DNA of 5,325 nt, from NCBI GenBank assembly GCA_937874345.1, contig CALNBT010000108.1, positions 1 through 5,325 on the forward strand, read 5' to 3'. The stretch's first letter is position 1. The number at the start of each line of letters is the position of its first letter. Below are positions 1 through 5,325 of this stretch, piece after piece. A model generated the notes under the pieces. The model saw only the letters and a list, made by a program, of their open reading frames with translations. It was not told the DNA's origin and ran no database searches. Both the position numbers and the translations under genes were made by a program. The DNA comes from an uncultured Prevotella sp. (lineage in GTDB: Bacteria > Bacteroidota > Bacteroidia > Bacteroidales > Bacteroidaceae).

Positions 1-242
1 GTAAAACGATGATAATCATGTGATAAATAGTCAAATGAAATATTCATAGGCTCACCCTCAAGCTTGACTATAGGAGGAGAGAGCCAATCGTCGCCTGCCA
101 CCACTTGCAAAGAAGCAACAGATTCGTTGAATATCTCATTCGTCTGTCCCAAGCCCCTGATCGTCATCAAATTCAAGAAAACAAGCATCATCCATAAGCG
201 ACAATGATATACCAATTTCTGCGCTACCAAATTCCTATTCAT
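1..242 (-). CDS. DUF5103 / type IX secretion plug-family protein, N-terminal part (runs off left edge)
   Basis: Reading leftward from an ATG at 242-240, 80 codons are open to the window edge, so only the N-terminus is seen. Residues 16-32 are hydrophobic (LWMMLVFLNLMTI core) after a basic start, and fit a Sec signal peptide cleaved near residue 32-33. The segment after it, with SLQVVAGDDWLSPPIVKL (44-61) and ISFDYLSHDYHRF (68-80), resembles from memory the first domain of the family once called DUF5103, now described as a type IX secretion system plug protein. Members are exported proteins of roughly 400 residues; in Flavobacterium a Plug protein closes the SprA translocon. That role is family knowledge and cannot be confirmed from 80 residues. 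A later start at the MM pair (residues 18-19) would cut into the signal peptide, so the first ATG is preferred. The ATG lies 12 bp after the receptor stop codon with no clear Shine-Dalgarno, which points to cotranscription with that gene. Confidence 0.75.
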   Translation of the reverse strand, partial: MNRNLVAQKLVYHCRLWMMLVFLNLMTIRGLGQTNEIFNESVASLQVVAGDDWLSPPIVKLEGEPMNISFDYLSHDYHRF

Positions 243-254
243 GTTTGCCAAGCT

Positions 255-2639
255 TTAAAAGTCAATACTTACTTTTAGATTTATCTGACGACCAGTCAGA
301 TAATTCGGCACAGCATATTGATGATTCGTGACATCCGTAATCCAATAATACGAGTTGACATTTCTGATATCAAACAGGTTCAATCCATCAATCCCCAACC
401 AGATATTTTTAAATGGAGAATTCGAACGTCCGTCTTCATTGTCAAGCAATCGATAGCTCATGCCAATATCTACGCGTTTATAGGCTGGGGCCTTAAAAAT
501 GTTGTTTTCTAATTCCTGATGTGGCGCAGAGAAGGGTAGGCCATCAGCAAATGCCAATTTAAGTGACATCTTCCATCGATCTGTACCTGGGAAGTAATCT
601 GTGAAAAACAAATTGACAGAATACCGTTGATCGGTTGGCATAGGAATAGACTTTCCATTGAGTTTCATTTTGGCATCCATCACCGAAAAACTTATCCACG
701 AATCGGTTCCTGGAACAAACTCTCCAAACAGTTTTAAGTCAAGCCCGGCGGTATGTCCGGTACCTATATTGTCACCATAATAAATTACTTGCACATTGTT
801 CACACTATAAGGTACAAGATTGCTCAAAGCTTTATAGTAAGCTTCTGCAGAAAATTTAAAGGGTCTGCTGTTCAAACGAAAACGGTAGTCCATTCCAGCT
901 ATGGCATGGATGGACCGCTGACTTTTGGCTTTCATATTCAACGCAGCATAGGTGATTCCATTGACAGTTGTCGTATCTCGAATCTCTTTGTAAAATGGCG
1001 CTTGATAATAAAGACCAGTAGCAAACCGAATCGTCATATTTTCATTGAACGAAGGTATGATACCTAATGATAATCTTGGACTTACAATTAATTCATTATT
1101 AAAACTCCAATGGCTCATCCGAATGCCATAATTCAAAGTATAATGCGTATTGCCAGACTGATTTGTAAAGCGATAGGTATCTTGTAAATAGGTTTCAAGC
1201 CGATGAGCATTCAGTTGGTTCTTGGCTCGTAAAGAATAGTACATGTACAAATCTTTTCCGGTATGCGGAATGCTGTATCCGCTCGAATCACGCATTTCAT
1301 ATTCAGCAGCGTTCTCGGTGATATGCTCTAATTTGTAAGTTAATCCGCCTTCCATTCGATGCACTTTTGTCGTGTGATTAATCAACAGTTTGATATTTCC
1401 AACATTCGCTTTCAGATAATTGCGTGCATGTTGGAAATACGTCCCGATGCCTAAATTTTCGCTTGTTTCGGTCTGGGTTAACCAATATTGCCCTTGAATA
1501 TCATATTTTTCTCGTTCGTTTGTAGAGAAGGCTGATGCCAGAAGTGACACGAAGGTCGAATCTCCCAAATGTCGCGTTATATTCAGAGAACCAAAGAATG
1601 TTGTAAAACGGTCTTTCTCATTTCCATCAAAATAAACTTTAAAAGCTTTCACATTTTCCAACGTACCAAATGCTGTTTCTCGATTTTGGGGTGTAAATTG
1701 ATAGTGATCATCCGAAATATTGCCTATAAATGACAACGTCCATCGCTTATTGGGCTGGTAGACTAGATAGGTTTGATAATCCAGAAAGTCAGGGCGATAT
1801 TCTCCTTTTGTTTCCAAAGAACCCAGCAAATACTTGTTGGTTTTATACCGAATAGCGTTGCTCCATGCCAGTTTATTCTTCCGAAAGCCCACAAATGCAC
1901 CTGCACCCAGCATCGAGGCCGAAATATTCGCCTCAAACGGTTTCGGAGTTCTATAGGTGATATCAAGCACAGAAGACATCTTATCTCCATATTTCGCCTC
2001 AAAACCTCCGGTAGAAAATCCTATTTGTTCAACCATATAGGGGTTAATAATTGACAAGCCTTCCTGCTGACCGGATCGAACCAAGTAGGGTCTGAAAATT
2101 TCTATATTATTGATATACACGCTATTTTCATCGAATGATCCTCCGCGAACATTATATTGAGACGAAAGCTCGCTATGGGTAGAAACCCCAGCTTGTGTCT
2201 GAATCAGCTCTTCAACAGCATTTCCCGAAACAGAAGGCATGGATTTGGCATGTTCAATCTTTAAATTTTGAGTCTGTCCGGTTTGAATTTTTTCGCCCTT
2301 GACTTGCACTTCATCAAGCGTATGGTCATCAGGCAATAAAACAATCTGCATTGTTTGCTTACCATGAGGATTGATCAATACACGTGTCTTTGATTGATAA
2401 CCAATCATGGAGAACTTTATTTTAACAGAATCGGCGGACATCAATTGCATGCTAAATTCACCTTTCAAAGATGTCACAGTAGCTTTGCCTTGCGCCAAAC
2501 AAGATACAGATGCTAATTCTACAGGATTCTGCTGATTGTCAACAACTTTTCCTTGTAGGGTGAAACTCTGAGCCTTAGAAATCAAGACACAGAACAACAA
2601 TGAGAGATATGTTATGAATATTCTTTGTCGGTTCATCAT
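255..2639 (-). CDS. TonB-dependent outer-membrane receptor with N-terminal carboxypeptidase-D-like domain
   Basis: This complete 794-residue protein should sit in the outer membrane and import a ligand using TonB-ExbBD energy; the substrate cannot be read from the sequence. Residues 1-23 form a signal peptide with cleavage after SKA. Residues about 26-103 are the carboxypeptidase-regulatory-like beta-sandwich typical of Bacteroidota receptors (GKVVDNQQNPVELASV; SLKGEFSMQL; KIKFSMIGYQS), followed by LDEVQVKGEK. Residues about 128-229 are the plug, with VEELIQTQAGV, YNVRGGSFDENSVYINNIEI and GGFEAKYGDKMSSVLDI. The remainder is the beta-barrel, ending in VSIDF with the terminal Phe usual for BAM substrates. 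It is shorter than typical SusC proteins (about 1000 residues), and no SusD-like lipoprotein gene adjoins it, so a glycan-uptake SusC role is not supported. The start is one of two adjacent ATGs (2639 or 2636). It is probably the first gene of a unit with the plug-family gene 12 bp downstream. Confidence 0.93.
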   Translation of the reverse strand: MMNRQRIFITYLSLLFCVLISKAQSFTLQGKVVDNQQNPVELASVSCLAQGKATVTSLKGEFSMQLMSADSVKIKFSMIGYQSKTRVLINPHGKQTMQIVLLPDDHTLDEVQVKGEKIQTGQTQNLKIEHAKSMPSVSGNAVEELIQTQAGVSTHSELSSQYNVRGGSFDENSVYINNIEIFRPYLVRSGQQEGLSIINPYMVEQIGFSTGGFEAKYGDKMSSVLDITYRTPKPFEANISASMLGAGAFVGFRKNKLAWSNAIRYKTNKYLLGSLETKGEYRPDFLDYQTYLVYQPNKRWTLSFIGNISDDHYQFTPQNRETAFGTLENVKAFKVYFDGNEKDRFTTFFGSLNITRHLGDSTFVSLLASAFSTNEREKYDIQGQYWLTQTETSENLGIGTYFQHARNYLKANVGNIKLLINHTTKVHRMEGGLTYKLEHITENAAEYEMRDSSGYSIPHTGKDLYMYYSLRAKNQLNAHRLETYLQDTYRFTNQSGNTHYTLNYGIRMSHWSFNNELIVSPRLSLGIIPSFNENMTIRFATGLYYQAPFYKEIRDTTTVNGITYAALNMKAKSQRSIHAIAGMDYRFRLNSRPFKFSAEAYYKALSNLVPYSVNNVQVIYYGDNIGTGHTAGLDLKLFGEFVPGTDSWISFSVMDAKMKLNGKSIPMPTDQRYSVNLFFTDYFPGTDRWKMSLKLAFADGLPFSAPHQELENNIFKAPAYKRVDIGMSYRLLDNEDGRSNSPFKNIWLGIDGLNLFDIRNVNSYYWITDVTNHQYAVPNYLTGRQINLKVSIDF

Positions 2640-2642
2640 TAA

Positions 2643-2672
2643 AATAACGTTATTGCAAATGTTTTATTGCAA
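2643..2672. repeat. Operator-like palindromes just upstream of the receptor start
   Basis: A perfect 12-bp palindrome, AATAACGTTATT (2643-2654), lies 3 bp before the receptor ATG. Overlapping and beyond it is a direct repeat of ATTGCAA (2652-2658 and 2666-2672) offset by 14 bp; each copy contains the self-complementary TTGCAA. Such placement could reflect a repressor site over the transcription and translation start. Short palindromes arise easily in AT-rich DNA, so binding-site function is only inferred. Confidence 0.25.
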
Positions 2673-2687
2673 CAATAATCTATCAAT
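2656..2687 (-). promoter_or_regulatory. Candidate Bacteroidota-type promoter for the receptor unit
   Basis: Read on the minus strand, AACATTTG (2663-2656) matches the Bacteroidota -7 consensus TAnnTTTG at all but the first base. An ATTG (2687-2684) lies 20 bp upstream, matching the expected -33 TTG element and spacing. Transcription would start near 2650, giving a leader of only about 10 nt before the ATG at 2639. No exact TAnnTTTG was found on the minus strand in 2640-3053, so this is the best candidate but is not strong. Confidence 0.3.
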
Positions 2688-2787
2688 CATTTAACTTCGA
2701 GTCATTTTAAACATATCATTCATCAATCTAAATAATCAGCTCATTTTTTTATTTTTCAAAATACATAAGTTCGCAGAGCAATATGAT

Positions 2788-2931
2788 ATGAATTGCTATT
2801 CGATTTCCTGGATATTGATGGACAAACTCAATGACTTTGCTAAACAGTTGCAAAATCTCGATGAACAGAAGATTTATTACATGTACAGAATAGCTGGCAT
2901 ATTTTCATATAATCCTTATTATGATAAATAG
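2788..2931 (+). CDS. Possible small hypothetical protein, 47 aa
   Basis: A plus-strand ORF begins at ATG 2788 and ends at TAG 2929-2931, opposite in direction to every other gene here. The product carries a polar helix-like stretch, MDKLNDFAKQLQNLDEQKI (residues 11-29), then an aromatic C-terminus, YYMYRIAGIFSYNPYYDK (30-47). A shorter version could begin at ATG 2818 (37 residues). The frame is also open upstream to 2695 without another ATG. The composition reads like a real protein rather than random AT-rich translation, but there is no clear ribosome-binding site, no signal peptide and no family I recognise. A weak -7-like TATTTTTC (2750-2757) lies upstream without a matching -33. It could be a genuine small gene, a relic of a longer gene, or chance. 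Confidence 0.25.
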   Translation: MNCYSISWILMDKLNDFAKQLQNLDEQKIYYMYRIAGIFSYNPYYDK

Positions 2932-2944
2932 GAGTTTTGAACAA

Positions 2945-2961
2945 TCTATTTGTGAAATAGA
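2945..2961. repeat. Small inverted repeat after the possible small ORF
   Basis: TCTATTT and AAATAGA form a perfect 7-bp dyad around a GTG spacer, 13 bp after the stop of the small plus-strand ORF. The stem has only one G-C pair and no T-run follows it, so it is a poor intrinsic terminator; it might be a protein-binding site or chance. Confidence 0.25.
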
Positions 2962-3053
2962 ATCGACACCCTAACATTTTTACGTCGGCATCAATTCCGA
3001 ACTCTCACCATAGATACAAAAAATAGTTCTATACGAAAACATGGAATAAATAA

Positions 3054-3088
3054 ATCCCAATCAAAAAAAGTTTTCTTCTGATTGGGAT
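3054..3088 (-). terminator. Hairpin terminator downstream of the C69 dipeptidase gene
   Basis: ATCCCAATCA (3054-3063) and TGATTGGGAT (3079-3088) form a perfect 10-bp stem around a 15-nt loop, starting about 50 nt after the dipeptidase stop. On the minus strand the hairpin is followed by TTATTTATTCC, a weak T-rich tail; the plus strand gives ATCTATTTTTGC, so it could also act bidirectionally. The perfect stem and its position make a transcription terminator the most likely role. Confidence 0.6.
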
Positions 3089-3138
3089 ATCTATTTTTGC
3101 TAGTATCGTCCAGCAAGAATCAAAACACGCTAGATCTC

Positions 3139-4809
3139 TTATTTGGCTTTGGGAACCATAAATTTATCTCCCGTTTGTTCCGTAAGCTTCTTTGCAAAAG
3201 GTTTTGGGAAACCTGGCCGAATAACTGTTGCTCCAATGCCAGTCTTTGTTCTCGTGAATTGACCTTTTGTTTCTGGTTTGATTGCCATATCGTTGTATTT
3301 AACAATCAAATGTGTGGCCAACGTTTTCCAGCGTGATAACATGCTTTGAGCTGTTTGATTGCTATAATCATTTAAGTACTTGACAGATTGGTACTTGTCA
3401 ATACCATAAAGTCTAACAGCCTCATTTTCAACAACTTGCTGTTGTTTAAAATAAGAGGATTCCAAAGAATCTCTCACCAGCTTTAAATCTGGAAATAACT
3501 GACTGTACCGAGGATAAACCATGTTGCTTACCCAGTTGCAAACCCAGTAAGCATTCTTGTCGGAAAAATTAACGGCATCTGCTCCTTTTGTATTATAACA
3601 TTCAGGTTGAATGGTATTTCCACAATATATTGGTGTATAAGCGATCATATTTCCATCATCATTTCCAAACCATAGTACACCACCAATCTCTCTAGGTAAC
3701 CAATTTCGCATCTGACTGACATACGAAAAAGCGGTCTGCTGGGTAGAGGTGGGTCGTTCATTGAAGAATTGTGTCTCCCCTACTTTATATTCCAATGGAG
3801 TTGGCCTATATGGCATTTGCCAAATACCACCACCTATATCGGAGCTGTCCAACGCTAGTGGCGTACCTTCATAGTGGTCACGCATACAAGCTTGAATATC
3901 TTGAACACTAATTTTTTTATTTGGAATAATCCACAACGGCATGTCTTCAGCATTTGCATCTTTTCCTAATGCCCATGGCAAATAACGGGCCATATCTTGA
4001 AAATGATTGAAGAAGCTCCAAACGCGGGCCTCACAAAATCTTCTGCCGCCAAAATCTGGTTTAGCATAGGTTAGTTTCCAAGAGAAATCTGCATCTTTAC
4101 CATTATACCATCCTTTTGACCTTGCAAACTTGATTACATCCTTCGAATACAAGACATTATTTTTATCTTTCATGTCAATCTTTCCGATGCGACTTTGATT
4201 GGCATGACCACAAATTGCATTGTCTGGAATACGCACAGCTACCCAAACAGTACCTTTGCTTCCAGCACCTTTCCCCATCATTTCCATGATCCAAGCTTCG
4301 TTTGGATCGCAGATAGTGAATGTCTCACCAGAACTGTTGTAGCCATATTGGTTGGTCAAGCTCGTCATTACTTTGATGGCTTCACGAGCTGTTTTCGAGC
4401 GTTGCAGTGCAATGTAAATCAACGATCCGTAGTCTATGATACCGGTTGAGTCAATCATTTCTTCTCTTCCCCCATAAGTAGTTTCACCAATGGTCACTTG
4501 ATATTCATTGATATTGCCAATTACATTATAGGTTTCGAGGGCTTCTGGAATCTGACCATGATATTCATTGGTATCCCAATCATAAATATCTCTCAAGGTT
4601 CCAGGTTGATGCTTGCCTGCAGGGAAATGGCATAAATTTAAGAACATGCCGTAATCATCTGCATTATATGAGCAAATCACAGAACCGTCGATGGAAGCTT
4701 TCTTGCCAACTATAAAGTTTGTGCATGCAAACGTATTACTAACCGATAATAAAGATAATCCCAAAAGCAAGAAAAGGGATTTTAGTGAATGACAATAGTT
4801 ATGTTTCAT
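3139..4809 (-). CDS. Secreted peptidase family C69 dipeptidase (Ntn hydrolase)
   Basis: The protein belongs to family C69 (PF03577, the PepD-type dipeptidases): N-terminal-nucleophile hydrolases that cleave dipeptides and become active when a Cys is exposed as the first residue. Numbering from the most upstream ATG (4833; 564 aa), the signal peptide ends ...SNTFA and is followed at once by Cys37 in CTNFIVGKKASIDGSVI, the family's N-terminal nucleophile motif. Signal-peptidase cleavage would therefore both export and mature the enzyme, probably into the periplasm. Further family-like blocks are NEYQVTIGETTYGGREE (109-125), ETFTICDPNEAWIMEMMGKG (170-189) and a later GRRFCEARVWSFFNHF. I prefer the start at Met9 (ATG at 4809; 556 aa) because it gives a compact Lys-containing n-region before the hydrophobic core; 4833 is the alternative. 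TFAC is a poor lipobox, so a lipoprotein is less likely. Nothing nearby fixes the substrate; peptide scavenging is an inference. Confidence 0.92.
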   Translation of the reverse strand: MKHNYCHSLKSLFLLLGLSLLSVSNTFACTNFIVGKKASIDGSVICSYNADDYGMFLNLCHFPAGKHQPGTLRDIYDWDTNEYHGQIPEALETYNVIGNINEYQVTIGETTYGGREEMIDSTGIIDYGSLIYIALQRSKTAREAIKVMTSLTNQYGYNSSGETFTICDPNEAWIMEMMGKGAGSKGTVWVAVRIPDNAICGHANQSRIGKIDMKDKNNVLYSKDVIKFARSKGWYNGKDADFSWKLTYAKPDFGGRRFCEARVWSFFNHFQDMARYLPWALGKDANAEDMPLWIIPNKKISVQDIQACMRDHYEGTPLALDSSDIGGGIWQMPYRPTPLEYKVGETQFFNERPTSTQQTAFSYVSQMRNWLPREIGGVLWFGNDDGNMIAYTPIYCGNTIQPECYNTKGADAVNFSDKNAYWVCNWVSNMVYPRYSQLFPDLKLVRDSLESSYFKQQQVVENEAVRLYGIDKYQSVKYLNDYSNQTAQSMLSRWKTLATHLIVKYNDMAIKPETKGQFTRTKTGIGATVIRPGFPKPFAKKLTEQTGDKFMVPKAK

Positions 4810-4835
4810 TTGAATAATGGCTTCACGATTCATTT

Positions 4836-4847
4836 TTGATATATCAA
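4836..4847. repeat. Perfect 12-bp palindrome upstream of the dipeptidase gene
   Basis: TTGATATATCAA is fully self-complementary. It lies 2 bp before the upstream candidate start (4833) and 26 bp before the preferred start (4809). A -7-like TATTTTAG (minus strand, 4855-4848; one mismatch to TAnnTTTG) abuts it, but no TTG sits at the matching -33 position, so no promoter is called. An operator role is possible but unproven; the rest of the 4834-4902 gap shows nothing clear. Confidence 0.25.
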
Positions 4848-4902
4848 CTAAAATATTGGAGTGAAAAGACTATTTATACTTAATCTCTGGAGGTTTAAAT
4901 TA

Positions 4903-5325
4903 TTATTTCTTTCTTGTGGGAGGAACTTTGGCATCAACAGGCTTTCGGATGATTGGTCCAGTAGCAACTTTCAAATGGGAGGTATCCCCCAATGCATGTC
5001 CTTCACCTTGATGGCCGCTGGAAATTGAATCGGGAGTAGATTTTCCGCTGATTTTTTTTTCGTGAATCCTTACAAGTGAGATATTGGACAGAATCATCAG
5101 CTTAAAGGTTGTACTATAAGTATCTGCGCCATATTGGGCATGATTAAGCAAGAAATAGCCTTTAATATCTTTTATTCCGAATTTATTTGTATCTGAAATC
5201 CTAATCGAGAAATGTGAAGGTGAAGACATCCTTACATTTTGTGAAGCGATACTATCGTTTCCAAATTTAACGGCCATCACAGCAACAGCGTCTCGCATTC
5301 CATCCTGATAGATGAACTGAGCATC
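4903..5325 (-). CDS. Unrecognised protein, C-terminal part (runs off right edge)
   Basis: The frame is open from the right edge (first visible residues DAQFIYQDG) to TAA at 4903, giving 140 residues; the Met at 5298 is probably internal because the frame continues past it. I do not recognise the family. The first roughly 87 residues alternate polar and hydrophobic positions (VAVMAVKFGND, HFSIRISDTNKFGIKDIKGYFL, TTFKLMILSNISLVRI), suggesting a beta-rich fold such as a beta-sandwich or lipocalin-like domain. The last roughly 53 residues are a polar, Ser/Gly/His/Pro/Lys-containing segment ending KVPPTRKK, probably disordered. It does not look like a type IX secretion sorting domain. The visible part has no membrane segment, and any signal peptide would lie outside the window. 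It is codirectional with the dipeptidase gene 69-93 bp downstream and no terminator is evident between them, so cotranscription is possible. A surface or lipoprotein role would be a guess. Confidence 0.8.
   Translation of the reverse strand, partial: DAQFIYQDGMRDAVAVMAVKFGNDSIASQNVRMSSPSHFSIRISDTNKFGIKDIKGYFLLNHAQYGADTYSTTFKLMILSNISLVRIHEKKISGKSTPDSISSGHQGEGHALGDTSHLKVATGPIIRKPVDAKVPPTRKK

Larger units (their letters stand above)
2640..3138. other. Intergenic region of about 500 bp between receptor and dipeptidase genes
   Basis: This AT-rich gap separates two minus-strand genes and is long for the compact surroundings. From the dipeptidase side it contains a hairpin (3054-3088), a stretch with no recognisable content (about 2962-3053), a 7-bp dyad (2945-2961), a plus-strand ORF of 47 codons (2788-2931), and a receptor-proximal block with a promoter-like pair and palindromes (2643-2687). 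No tRNA, riboswitch or repeat array was recognised. The only minus-strand reading frame noticed across the plus-strand ORF is about 22 codons, so a missed minus-strand gene there looks unlikely. Confidence 0.8.

Noticed and set aside
753..1067. Plus-strand ORF of 104 codons inside the receptor gene
   Set aside because: It lies wholly antisense to the clearly coding beta-barrel region and its translation has no recognisable domain; it is a shadow frame.
1763..2054. Overlapping ORFs of 79 (minus) and 93 (plus) codons inside the receptor gene
   Set aside because: Both overlap the well-supported receptor frame, and their Arg/Cys/Trp-rich translations look like off-frame reading.
255..2639. SusC-type polysaccharide utilization locus
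   Set aside because: The receptor is short (794 aa), the adjacent gene is not SusD-like, and no glycoside hydrolase or sugar regulator is present in the window.
2750..2757. TATTTTTC as a -7 promoter element for the small plus-strand ORF
   Set aside because: It has one mismatch to consensus, lies in a T-rich tract, and no TTG occurs at the expected upstream spacing.
3082..3336. Plus-strand 84-codon ORF over the dipeptidase 3' end, and a 61-codon minus ORF in another frame
   Set aside because: Both overlap the C-terminal coding part of the C69 gene, and the plus-strand one also runs over the terminator hairpin.
4195..4449. Plus-strand ORF of 84 codons
   Set aside because: Antisense to conserved C69 blocks of the dipeptidase; no independent support.
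3139..4809. Lipoprotein interpretation of the dipeptidase from the Cys after the signal peptide
   Set aside because: TFAC lacks the usual Leu at -3 of a lipobox, and the Cys is the N-terminal nucleophile expected for family C69.

Overview
The window looks like chromosomal DNA from a Bacteroidota bacterium, most likely Bacteroidales (Prevotella/Bacteroides-like). This rests on the gene families seen: a TonB-dependent receptor carrying the N-terminal carboxypeptidase-D-like domain, a DUF5103/type IX secretion plug-family protein, and a secreted family C69 dipeptidase. AT-rich intergenic DNA and the lack of clear Shine-Dalgarno sequences before the starts fit as well. The genus is an inference.

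All confidently called genes are on the minus strand, so the reading order runs from the right end to the left. (1) 5325-4903: the 3' part of a gene I do not recognise, cut by the window edge and ending in a polar, basic, Pro/Lys-containing tail. (2) After a 69-93 bp gap, depending on the start chosen, comes a family C69 dipeptidase (stop at 3139) with a signal peptide ending exactly at the presumed nucleophile Cys. A 10-bp-stem hairpin at 3054-3088 probably terminates it. (3) A gap of about 500 bp (2640-3138) holds that hairpin, a small dyad, a possible 47-codon ORF on the plus strand and a candidate promoter/operator for the next gene. (4) 2639-255: a complete 794-aa TonB-dependent outer-membrane receptor. 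(5) Only 12 bp later, from 242 to the left edge, the first 80 codons of a DUF5103/T9SS plug-family exported protein.

The receptor and the plug-family gene almost certainly form one transcription unit. The dipeptidase appears to belong to a separate unit, perhaps shared with the unrecognised gene upstream. All four proteins are predicted, or in the partial upstream gene only possibly, to be envelope or exported proteins. No SusD partner, mobile element, CRISPR array or RNA gene was seen. I found no convincing new system; the most open points are the opposite-strand small ORF, the unrecognised gene at the right edge and the palindromes placed close to two start codons.
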